From Acidobacteriota bacterium (GTDB lineage Bacteria; Acidobacteriota; UBA4820; DSQY01), in assembly GCA_021814355.1 (NCBI GenBank), contig JAKAIJ010000033.1, forward strand, positions 1 through 15,791: DNA of 15,791 nucleotides, given 5' to 3'. Made by a program: the position numbers and the translations under genes. The notes under the pieces were generated by a model. That model was given only the letters and a program-made list of their open reading frames with translations. It had not been told where the DNA came from and searched no databases. Positions 6,793 through 14,543 of the stretch are shown here, one piece after another. Within the stretch, counting starts at the first letter, position 1; every line of letters begins with the position of its first letter.

Positions 6793-9700
6793 TCAGAAGT
6801 AGGAGAACCCTCCGGTTTTGGTGCCGAACTGGCCGTTTGGGTTGGTGACGGTGACGTCTTGGGGGCCGGCGGAGCCTGGGGGGGTGACGCAGGTGATCTT
6901 GGTGTCGTTCACAACGACCACTGAGGTGCAGGGCACGCCGGCGATGGTGACGGTGGCGGGAGCCATGAAGCCCGAGCCGTAGACGGCGATGGCGGTTCCT
7001 CCGGCGGCGGGCCCTGTGGCGGGCGAGAGGACGTCCACGGTGGGTGCGGGGGCGTTATAACGTGCGTTGACGAGGGTGTAGTAGTAGGTGGGCTGGCCGG
7101 CGGCGGCGGCGCCGGTGTCGGTGTAGGAGGTGGTTCCGGTGGGCAGCTGGCCGGGCGGGGGGTTGAGGAGGTTGGCGGCGCCGAAGAAGGGCGTCGTGGA
7201 GCGGTAGACCCAGTAGGGGCCGTCAATGACGGCGTTGTTGCCGGAGGCGGGGGGCCAGTCGAGGCGGATGTCGTTGCCCAGCTTGGTGACGGCGATGGTG
7301 ACGTACTTGCCGTCGCCCTGGAGGAGGGGGTTGCGTGCGTGGTGGGCCTCGGAGCCGTCGTTGTCGCCGTCGCCGTCGGAGTCGGCGTTCTGGGGGTCTG
7401 TGGAGCCGTTGAACTCCTCGGCGTTGGAGAAGCCGTCGTAGTCGGGATCGCCGTTGGCGCCGTTGGCGCCGGTGGCGTCGTTGGGGTTGAGGGCGTGGGC
7501 GGTCTCCCAGGCGTCGGGGAGGCCGTCGCCGTCCGTGTCGGGGAGGGTGGCCGCGAAGATGCGCGCGCCGGTGTAAGTCGTGCCCGTAGGTTGTCCATTG
7601 ACGTCCAGGTCCGGCCCGGTGGTGAGGATCGTGCCCACGTTGCCCGCGTTGTCCACGGCGTAGACATAGTAGACGACGCTCCGGCGCAGAGCCAAGCCGC
7701 CCTCCCACCGGCCGCTCGACCCGTTGTAGGCCAGGTCGAAGGTCTGCCAAGTGGACTGTTTGTCGGTGTAAACGATGAAGACGCGGTAGACCCCCGAGGC
7801 GTCGGAGGCCTCCACCGAGAAGTTGGCGGTGAGCCCGTTGAGGGTGTGGAGGTTGCCCACGCCGGGGTCGGTCACCACGGGCGCGGTCCTATCGGCGCTG
7901 TTGCTGTAGTAGACGATGAAACTCATCTGGTTGAAGCGACTCTCCACGTTTCCGTCGTGGAAGTACCCCGTGTGCACCGTCATCCGGGTCAGCTCGGTCA
8001 ATTGGAGGGAGCTGGCGATGCTCGGGTGGGTGGCCTGGACCGTCGGAATGAAGGAGCCCGGGCAAGGGGCGATGGGACCGGGGCCGTTGTCGGGCTGGTT
8101 GCTGAGCGCCGAGGCGACGACAGGGGTGAACGGCGACTCGTTCACGAAGGCGCCGCCGGTGAAGACCACACCGTGCGAGACCGTGCCCGAGAGCCTCGAG
8201 TCGTAGACGAAGAGCGGCTGGATGGCGTCGCCCACCTCGGCACTCGTGCGGCCGTTCAGCCGGTAGTAGCTCCCGTCCGCCGTCGTCACCTTCTGGTAGA
8301 CCCCGGGGGCGCTGAAATCGAAGTTCAAGGTCAGCTCGGTCACTCCGGGCGGGAGAACGTTGGCCCCTCCGGGGCCGCGCAGGGACTTCTTCTGCGTGAT
8401 CCCGCCGGCCTCCTGGACGTCGGGCCCCATGGCCGAGAGCTCGGGTGGCTGCGGCTTTACGGCGGCGGCCGAGACCACCACCTGGTACATGGGCAGGCCG
8501 TAGAGGGTGGACTCGAAGAGCACCTTCTCGTCGAAGACGTCGTAGCGGTGGTTTTCCAGGAAGTAATCCCGCTTGGCGTCGGCCAGCGCGAGTCCAAGGG
8601 CCGAGGTGCCCTGGGCGAGGAGCCGCGCCGTGATGAGCTCCATGAGGCGCTCGCTGTAGCCGACGCCGTTGCGCAGCCCCCAGCCGAACCCGGTGTTGCC
8701 CACGTAGGCCGCGACCCCCTTCTTGAGCATCAGCTCGGGCAGGTCCAGGGGCTGGGCGAAGGCGGGCGGGACGTTGAGCGCGGAATGGCACCCCACGTTG
8801 TAGAAGAGCGTGCCCTCCAGCGGGCGTCCGGCGTGGGTGTCCATCTGGGTCGTAGTGAGCAGGCCGCCCGGCGTGCCGATGGTGTAGTGGTTGCTGTGGT
8901 CGTTCAGGTTGTGGAGCGCGTGGCGGGGGCTCGTGAAGAGGGCGTTTTCGAGGGCGGCGGCGTTCCATCCCGCGCCGATGAGAGCGTCCACCGGTTTTCC
9001 CGTGCTCCCCAGTTCGCCCTGAATGTCCTGGGCGGAGTCCACGAGGAAGTCGTAGCCCGTCACCAGCGCCTTGTTGAGGGTGATCTGGCCGTTCTGGGCG
9101 ATGAAGGTGTTGATGGTGTCCACCATCTCCTGGGGCGTCTCGACGAGCCGCCCGGTGGCCAGGTCGGGAAGCGCCAGGAAGAGGGAGCCCACGGTGGTGA
9201 CGTCGTAGTCCATGTCGCCGAAGGCGTTGTCGGTGAGATATTGATTAGCGCAGACGGCGGACCCGACGGTCGTGGTGCAGTCCACCTGCGAGGTGTACTG
9301 GCTCTCGGAGAAGGTGAGGGTCCCGTCGGCGATTCGGAGGTGCGGGATGATCCGGTCGTCCCCCGTGAGAACCAGGTAGCGGGCGTTGGTGTAGGTCGCC
9401 CCTACCTGGGCCGCGACGTAGCCGCGGACGCCGTCGGCCACGGCGTTGGCCTTAGCCGAGTCTGTAGGCGTCGCGTCCCAGTCGGCGTAGAGCGGGCCAA
9501 GGGCCGGGACGTTGTTAAGGTCGAGGACGACGCCGCTGACCTTATTGTGGGCGGCCAACTCCAGAAGCTTGTTGAAGAGCTGCGCGGCGGCGCTCCCGCC
9601 GTAGAGCGAGGTGAACCAGGCCGTGTTCGTGAGGATGAGGGTGCGCATCGCCGCGGCGGTGGGCTGGATGACGTAGAAGGAGGCGTTGGACTGGTCGGCC

Positions 9701-12700
9701 CCGACATTGTCCGAGGAGTCCCAGACCTCCACCCGAACCTTCGCGTTGACCGATGGAAAGACCTGGCCCGCCGCCGCCGCCTCGGCCTGGGTCGGCATGG
9801 CCCAGTCGAAGGAGTTGTCGGTGGCGGAGAGAACCCCGGCGGCGCAGGTCGTCCCCGCGCTGTCGGCGATGCAGGTCCAGGTGGAGCCGTCGGTAGTGTA
9901 GGAGAGCCGCACCCGGGCGATCCCGAAGTTGTCCGCGGCGTCCCAGACGATCAGGTGGTGCTTCCGGTTGACGTCGTCGGGGGAGTAGTCCCAGGATTCG
10001 GCGCCGTTGGGGGCCACCACCCGGGCCGTGGGGGGGACGCCGTCGTTCACCTGCAGGGTGACGGTCCGGGCGTCGCTGAGGCCGCGGCTGTCGAAGACGG
10101 TCAGCTGGATGGAGTAGGTGCCCGGTGCGGCGAGCCCGAAGTCGGCCAAGCCCGCCTGGCCCGGCCCCGGGGACTCGTAGAGGTCGAAGGAGGGCGTCGT
10201 CGTGTCCGGGTTGTCGTAAATCCCGTCGCCGTTTACGTCCCACTCGAACCGGGGGTGGTCCCAAGCGTCGTGGTAGGGGATGGGGGTCGTAGCCGTGCTG
10301 CCGTCGCTGCAGGTCACCGTGGCGGCGGAGAGGCTTCCGTCGCCCGCGGGCTCGCCTACGCCGATGTCGTCCAGGAGCCACCCGAGCGTGGCGCCGTTGA
10401 CGCCGTCGCGGGTGAGGGCGAACCGGATCCGGGTCACGGTGCCCGCGGGGATGGCGGGGGCGAGAGGGATCTCCGCGGCGTGCCACCGGGTGCAGCCGTC
10501 CTCCAGCAGAAATCCGTCGCCGGCGCTTCCCCAGTGCGCGGCGTCCGTCGCGAGCCGCCGCCAGACGGAGCCGTCCCAGGCCTCGACGGTGGCGGCGGGG
10601 GCGGTGGTGATCTCGAGGGACCAACTGTAGACGCTCCCGCTGTCGCCGGGGGCGCCGTCCACTACCTTCAGCCGCCAGTCGCCCCCCGTGAACTTGCCCG
10701 AGAGGGCGGCAAGCGGGGAGTCGGGGATGAAGCTCCCCGTGAAGGGGGCCGTCCCCGAGGCGATGGGGGTGGTCGCGGCGTCGTCGAAGGTGGTGCCGAG
10801 GAAGTTGTCGCCGTTGAGGCCCCGGCGGGCGCAGAGGACCACCTCGGTGTTGTCGGGGGCGACGAGGCTGAGGGTCAAATCTCCGTCCCAGGTGTGGTAG
10901 AGGTTGACCGAGACCCGCACCCGTCCGACCACGCCCGTGACGGGGACGTGGATGGGCACCTCCACTCCCGAAGGGTCGTTGTCGGGGATGGGGAAGGGGC
11001 CCGGGCCCGATGCGAAGCTGAGGGTGCCGCCCGCGGTCCGTGGGTCGGTGTGGAGGAAATACCGGAAGGCCAGGGCGGTGCGGGAGGTGGTGGTGAAGGT
11101 TCGGGAGGAGGTGAGGGTGTAGGTTCCGAGGGCGCCGTCGTAGTCGCAGGTGGCGCTGTTGCCGAAGCGCCAGGCCCAGACCGGCGAGTAGTAGTCGCTC
11201 GCCCCCGAGCAGTTCTCGGCGTAGACCTTGTGCCACGCGCCGGTGGGGGTCCAGGGCGAGGTTCCCTCCACGTTGTCAATCCAGTCCACGGGCAGGGTGT
11301 GGGAGAGGTTCAACTGGTCGGCGGCGCCCCCGAGCGTGAGGATGTTCGTCGCGACGTGGTTCACCGCGAGGGAGGGGCTGCTCGTGGGGCGCGTGTTGGG
11401 GAAGAGAATCCCCGTCCCGGTCCCCGGGCTGCCGCCGTAGACGATCATTCCGCTGCCCGTCCAGACGCTCCTGTGCTGGTAGCGCGAGTTCGGGGCGGGG
11501 GCGGCGGGCGTAGGGCGCCAGGAGTCCAGCGCCGGATCGGGCGGGTCGGAGAGGGTCAGGATGTCCCCCGAGAAGGTGTGGTTCTGGACGTAGGGGCCGT
11601 CCAGGCCTCCCCAGACGATCATGTCCCGGCCGGTCCAGACGGCCGTGTGCTGGCAGCGCGCCACCGGCGCCGTCCCGCCGGTGCCGAGGTCCGTCCATGC
11701 GTCCGAGTTGGGGTTGTAGCGGGCGCCGGAAGCGAAGAGGGTCTCGACGCACATCCCCCCGATGTTTCCGCAGGTGTCCCCCCCCCAGATGACCATCTCG
11801 CGGCCCGTCCAGACGGCGGTGTGGCCGGTGCGCGCGGCGGGGGCGCCGGTGGTGGCCGTGGCCGTCCACGCGTCGTTTCCCGGGTTGTACCGGCCTCCGG
11901 TGGCGACCGCGGCGGAGCCGTTCCACCCGCCCCAGACGATCATCTCCGTGCCGGTCCAGACGGCGGTGGAGCCGCTCGGCGTGGTGGGAGCCCCGGCGGC
12001 CGACATGCCCGTCCAGGTACCCGGTGTGCCCACCGCCCCCGGCGTGAAGCGCCCTCCCGTGGTGGAAGTGGGGAGCCAGGCGATCATCTGGCTCCCGGTC
12101 CAGACTCCGACGGGGCGGCCGGATCCCGCGGGGGCGCCCGTGAGGCTGGTGGCGGCCCAGGAGTTTGCGGCGGGGTTATAGCGGCCGCCGTCGCTGGCGG
12201 ACCCTCCTGCGGTGCTTCCTCCCCAGACGATCATCTCGGCGCCCGTCCAGACGGCGAGGTGGCCGTACCGCCCCGCCGGGGCGCCCGTGGTGGACAAGGG
12301 GGACCAGGTGTCGAGGGCCGCCGAGTACCGGCCTCCGTCCTGCGAATAGTCGGTGCCCACCATGCCGCCCCAGACGATCATCTCGGCGCCCGTCCAGACC
12401 GCGGTGTGGCCGGTCCTCGGCGGCGGGGCCTGGCTGGCGGCCAGGGGGAGCCAGGAATCCCACTGGGGGTTGTAGCGGCCGCCGTCGTCGAGGGCGTCGG
12501 CGTCCGACTGGCCGCCCCACACCAGCATCTCGCTCCCGGTCCAGACCGTCGCGGTGAGCGTGCGGGCGCTCGGGGCGCCCAGAGTGCTGGTGGGGGACCA
12601 GCTGTTGGTGGCCGGGTTGTACTGGGCGCCGGTTCTCTCAACCACGCCGCTTCGTCCTCCCCAGATGAGCATCTTCTCGCCCGTCCAGAGGGCCGTGTGG

Positions 12701-14358
12701 TCGTCCCGGCCGGAGGGCCCCCCGGCGGGAAGCGGGGTCCACGCGTCCAGGCTGGGGTTGTAGCGTGCGCCGTCGCCGAACTTCGTGCCGCTGTTGCTCC
12801 CCCCCCAGACGATCATCTCCGAGCCGGCCCAGACGGCGGTGGCCCGCATGCGCCCCGAGAGGGCCGTCGCGGACAGGGTTGTCCAGACCCCGGCGTCCGA
12901 GCTGTAGCGTGCGCCGTCGCTCAAGAACCCCGAGGCGGTGTTGTAGCCGCCCCAGACGATCATGCCGCCGCCCCAGGCCACCGCCACGTGGAGCGTGCGC
13001 GCCGCCGGGGGGGTTCCGTTGGTCTTCACCGCCGACCAGGCGTCCAGGCCGGGGCTGTAGACGCCGCCGTCGCCGAGCTCCCCCGCGTCCCCCGTGCCCC
13101 CCCACACGATCATGTTGGTTCCCGTCCAGACGGCGGTGTGCTGGGCGCGTGGAGCCAGCCAGGGCACGGAGGGGAGGGCCGTCCAGGCGTTGAGGACCGG
13201 GTTATAACGGGCGCCGTTGTTCAGCCGGCCCGCCGTGAAGCTCGATCCGCCCCAGACGACCATCTCGGAGCCGGTCCAGACGGCGGTGTGGTTCTGCCGG
13301 GCCGAGGGAGCGTCCGTCGTGGGCAGCGATTCCCAGGCGTCGAGGGCGGGCCGGTATCGCCCGCCCGTGTTGGTGTCGGCGGAGTTGGCGAGACCTCCCC
13401 AGACGATCATCTCGCTCCCCGTCCAGACCGCCGTGTGGCCCGACCGAGGGGAGGGGACGAAAGCCTCCAGGGCCCAGGTATCCGGAAGGTAGCGGCCGTC
13501 CAGCGCGCGCGGCGCGGGGACGACGAGCCGGTCGGCCCCCGGAACCTCGGCCGTCTCGGGGCTTTCTCCCTGGAGCCAGGTCTCGAAAGGGACCTTCGGG
13601 AAGAGGCGAACCTCCGCCTCGAGATCCCGCGCGGTTCGGCGCGAGGTGAGCTGGAGGACAAAGGCGCCGGAGGTCTCCACGAGGCGGACAACGCCGGGGG
13701 CGGCGGGGAGCTCCGCCGCGAGGAGGGCGAATTCCTCCGCGGAGACGGTGCTCCACCCCCCCGCGGCGGGTAGGCCCGGCTCCCCCGAGCGGAACCTCAG
13801 GAGGCGGTGCTCGCCCTCCCGCCAGGAGGCCAGAGCCTGCGGGCCCGCGGCGAGGGCGGCCTCGGCGCGGGCCCGTACCGCCGAGTGGAGACGCGGGTCG
13901 GCGGCGTAGTAGCGCCTGGCGAGCCGGTCCGCCAGCGCGGGCCGGGCGAGACACTCGGCGATGAGCGCCGGGTCGTCGTCCAGCGCGGCGAAGAGCTCCC
14001 TCAGCACGGCGGGGTCGCGGGTGTCGCGGGCCATCCGGTCCACCTCGGCCTGGAGGGCTTCGGCGGTGATGGGGGTCCAGTAACGCGCCAGGGCGGAAGA
14101 CTCGCGGAGGGTCACGGCGACCTCGGCCTCGAGGGCCGCGCGCGGCGCCGCCGTCTCGAAGGGAACCCGCGCCTCGGGGGCGAGCCCCTCCTGCCGGTGG
14201 GCGTGGTAGACCCTTTCCAGGGCCTCCCGGGCGCGCAGCCGTGCCTCGTTGGAGAGGGGGCTCTGGGCCTCGGTCCCCACGGGGGCGAGGGCCGCGAGGG
14301 CGAGGGCCGTGGCGCAGAAAAGGGGGGCCAGGGACGTCCCAAGGGCGTTGCGAGGCAT
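6793..14358 (-). CDS. Giant secreted kelch-repeat / P-domain / gingipain-like peptidase protein
   Basis: The product has 2521 residues. The start at 14358 is chosen because GGAGG lies five bases upstream and the first 32 residues form a signal peptide (MPRNALG, hydrophobic core, likely cleavage near TEA-Q); the same open frame continues upstream but overlaps the CHASE2 cyclase gene. Order: helical region resembling the N-terminal part of foldase/PPIase-linked kelch proteins (about 34-300); 14 kelch repeats (303-990); jelly-roll halves (about 1024-1116 and 1252-1335) around a P domain (about 1117-1251); PKD (about 1365-1438); Ig-like PNGAESW domain (1445-1565); C25/gingipain-like peptidase region (about 1571-1962) with candidate catalytic C1857 in FYNVGCHS and H1821 or H1824; an Ig-like segment (about 2155-2245); thrombospondin type 3 calcium repeats (2273-2345); Fn3-like (about 2350-2435); IPT/TIG (2437-2521). 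No recognised sorting tail is seen. It probably acts outside the cell in proteolysis, adhesion or matrix building; the substrate is unknown. Confidence 0.85.
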   Translation of the reverse strand: MPRNALGTSLAPLFCATALALAALAPVGTEAQSPLSNEARLRAREALERVYHAHRQEGLAPEARVPFETAAPRAALEAEVAVTLRESSALARYWTPITAEALQAEVDRMARDTRDPAVLRELFAALDDDPALIAECLARPALADRLARRYYAADPRLHSAVRARAEAALAAGPQALASWREGEHRLLRFRSGEPGLPAAGGWSTVSAEEFALLAAELPAAPGVVRLVETSGAFVLQLTSRRTARDLEAEVRLFPKVPFETWLQGESPETAEVPGADRLVVPAPRALDGRYLPDTWALEAFVPSPRSGHTAVWTGSEMIVWGGLANSADTNTGGRYRPALDAWESLPTTDAPSARQNHTAVWTGSEMVVWGGSSFTAGRLNNGARYNPVLNAWTALPSVPWLAPRAQHTAVWTGTNMIVWGGTGDAGELGDGGVYSPGLDAWSAVKTNGTPPAARTLHVAVAWGGGMIVWGGYNTASGFLSDGARYSSDAGVWTTLSATALSGRMRATAVWAGSEMIVWGGSNSGTKFGDGARYNPSLDAWTPLPAGGPSGRDDHTALWTGEKMLIWGGRSGVVERTGAQYNPATNSWSPTSTLGAPSARTLTATVWTGSEMLVWGGQSDADALDDGGRYNPQWDSWLPLAASQAPPPRTGHTAVWTGAEMIVWGGMVGTDYSQDGGRYSAALDTWSPLSTTGAPAGRYGHLAVWTGAEMIVWGGSTAGGSASDGGRYNPAANSWAATSLTGAPAGSGRPVGVWTGSQMIAWLPTSTTGGRFTPGAVGTPGTWTGMSAAGAPTTPSGSTAVWTGTEMIVWGGWNGSAAVATGGRYNPGNDAWTATATTGAPAARTGHTAVWTGREMVIWGGDTCGNIGGMCVETLFASGARYNPNSDAWTDLGTGGTAPVARCQHTAVWTGRDMIVWGGLDGPYVQNHTFSGDILTLSDPPDPALDSWRPTPAAPAPNSRYQHRSVWTGSGMIVYGGSPGTGTGILFPNTRPTSSPSLAVNHVATNILTLGGAADQLNLSHTLPVDWIDNVEGTSPWTPTGAWHKVYAENCSGASDYYSPVWAWRFGNSATCDYDGALGTYTLTSSRTFTTTSRTALAFRYFLHTDPRTAGGTLSFASGPGPFPIPDNDPSGVEVPIHVPVTGVVGRVRVSVNLYHTWDGDLTLSLVAPDNTEVVLCARRGLNGDNFLGTTFDDAATTPIASGTAPFTGSFIPDSPLAALSGKFTGGDWRLKVVDGAPGDSGSVYSWSLEITTAPAATVEAWDGSVWRRLATDAAHWGSAGDGFLLEDGCTRWHAAEIPLAPAIPAGTVTRIRFALTRDGVNGATLGWLLDDIGVGEPAGDGSLSAATVTCSDGSTATTPIPYHDAWDHPRFEWDVNGDGIYDNPDTTTPSFDLYESPGPGQAGLADFGLAAPGTYSIQLTVFDSRGLSDARTVTLQVNDGVPPTARVVAPNGAESWDYSPDDVNRKHHLIVWDAADNFGIARVRLSYTTDGSTWTCIADSAGTTCAAGVLSATDNSFDWAMPTQAEAAAAGQVFPSVNAKVRVEVWDSSDNVGADQSNASFYVIQPTAAAMRTLILTNTAWFTSLYGGSAAAQLFNKLLELAAHNKVSGVVLDLNNVPALGPLYADWDATPTDSAKANAVADGVRGYVAAQVGATYTNARYLVLTGDDRIIPHLRIADGTLTFSESQYTSQVDCTTTVGSAVCANQYLTDNAFGDMDYDVTTVGSLFLALPDLATGRLVETPQEMVDTINTFIAQNGQITLNKALVTGYDFLVDSAQDIQGELGSTGKPVDALIGAGWNAAALENALFTSPRHALHNLNDHSNHYTIGTPGGLLTTTQMDTHAGRPLEGTLFYNVGCHSALNVPPAFAQPLDLPELMLKKGVAAYVGNTGFGWGLRNGVGYSERLMELITARLLAQGTSALGLALADAKRDYFLENHRYDVFDEKVLFESTLYGLPMYQVVVSAAAVKPQPPELSAMGPDVQEAGGITQKKSLRGPGGANVLPPGVTELTLNFDFSAPGVYQKVTTADGSYYRLNGRTSAEVGDAIQPLFVYDSRLSGTVSHGVVFTGGAFVNESPFTPVVASALSNQPDNGPGPIAPCPGSFIPTVQATHPSIASSLQLTELTRMTVHTGYFHDGNVESRFNQMSFIVYYSNSADRTAPVVTDPGVGNLHTLNGLTANFSVEASDASGVYRVFIVYTDKQSTWQTFDLAYNGSSGRWEGGLALRRSVVYYVYAVDNAGNVGTILTTGPDLDVNGQPTGTTYTGARIFAATLPDTDGDGLPDAWETAHALNPNDATGANGANGDPDYDGFSNAEEFNGSTDPQNADSDGDGDNDGSEAHHARNPLLQGDGKYVTIAVTKLGNDIRLDWPPASGNNAVIDGPYWVYRSTTPFFGAANLLNPPPGQLPTGTTSYTDTGAAAAGQPTYYYTLVNARYNAPAPTVDVLSPATGPAAGGTAIAVYGSGFMAPATVTIAGVPCTSVVVVNDTKITCVTPPGSAGPQDVTVTNPNGQFGTKTGGFSYF
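8473..9648 (-). other. Gingipain-like (C25, clan CD) peptidase region of the giant protein
   Basis: Residues about 1571-1962 start with a Rossmann-like strand MRTLILTN and then have YLVLTGDDRIIPHLR (1661-1675). A segment follows with LPDLATGRLVETPQEMVDTI (1730-1749), the 'asp-x-ATGR' pattern common in C25 and related caspase-fold proteins. Next come HALHNLNDHSNHY (1813-1825) and LFYNVGCHSALN (1851-1862), then ELMLKKGVAAYVGNTGFGWG. A hydrophobic strand ending in Cys and an upstream His after another strand are the hallmarks of clan CD dyads. C1857 is encoded at 8788-8790. The His could be H1821 or H1824. The family call is from motifs only. Confidence 0.65.
11389..13452 (-). repeat. 14 tandem kelch repeats, about 48 codons each
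   Basis: Residues 303-990 of the giant protein contain 14 consecutive units with the pattern R-x-x-H-T-A-V-W-T-G-x-x-M-I-V-W-G-G, then GGRYNP and a W, each about 47-58 residues. At DNA level the core TGGACCGG-N4-GATGATCGTCTGGGG recurs with few changes at about 144-base intervals. Unit 10 (about 747-793) is degenerate, with the W-G-G replaced by W-L-P; units 12 and 13 are longer; unit 14 has Y-G-G. Kelch repeats fold as blades of a beta propeller, and 14 units would suit two seven-bladed propellers. Confidence 0.9.
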
Positions 14359-14363
14359 GGCGA

Positions 14364-14368
14364 CCTCC
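14364..14368 (-). promoter_or_regulatory. Ribosome-binding site that fixes the giant gene's start
   Basis: On the minus strand the motif GGAGG is followed by TCGCC and then the ATG at 14358. This perfect Shine-Dalgarno core at ideal spacing, together with the signal peptide that begins at this ATG, decides the start against the much longer open frame reaching 15498. Another in-frame ATG directly precedes the motif (14370) but has no such site and would start with MEVA. Confidence 0.8.
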
Positions 14369-14405
14369 ATGCCGGACCCGATCAGACGCAGGGCCGGTGC
14401 TCGGT

Positions 14406-14411
14406 AGTATA
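14406..14411 (-). promoter_or_regulatory. Candidate -10 element of the giant gene
   Basis: On the minus strand the hexamer TATACT lies in a locally AT-richer stretch, giving transcription start near 14399 and a leader of about 40 bases to the ATG at 14358. The -35 region 17 bases upstream reads CTTTCC and is poor, so activator dependence is possible. The nearby AGAATCACTTTCC stretch is not a recognised operator. Confidence 0.4.
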
Positions 14412-14483
14412 CGGGGCTCCATAAATAAGGAAAGTGATTCTCGTCACACAAACTGGGAAGCCCGCGCCGAAAAAGCCCTGAAA

Positions 14484-14525
14484 AGCGCAAAAGCAAAAAT
14501 GTGGCGCCGCGCGCGCGGCCGCGCC
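14484..14525 (-). terminator. Possible terminator between the CHASE2 cyclase and the giant gene
   Basis: On the minus strand, about 20 bases after the cyclase stop at 14544, GGCGC (14525-14521) can pair with GCGCC (14507-14503) around a GC-only centre that also allows other pairings. ACATTTTTGCTTTTGCGCTTTT follows. The T-runs are good but the stem is short and ambiguous. It would partly uncouple the giant gene from the cyclase. Confidence 0.4.
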
Positions 14526-14543
14526 CTGCTTCCGGATAAGTCC

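Noticed and set aside
11389..13452. Tandem DNA repeats as a CRISPR array or satellite
   Set aside because: The period is about 144 bases, in frame with a protein repeat, and translates to kelch motifs throughout. There are no short identical repeats with unique spacers.
7339..13773. Plus-strand open frame of 2144 codons antisense to the giant gene
   Set aside because: Its translation is low-complexity, rich in Gly, Arg, Val, Ala and Asp without any domain, and it mirrors the repeats of the opposite strand. Long antisense frames are expected in GC-rich genes, whereas the minus strand encodes clear domains, a signal peptide and a ribosome-binding site.
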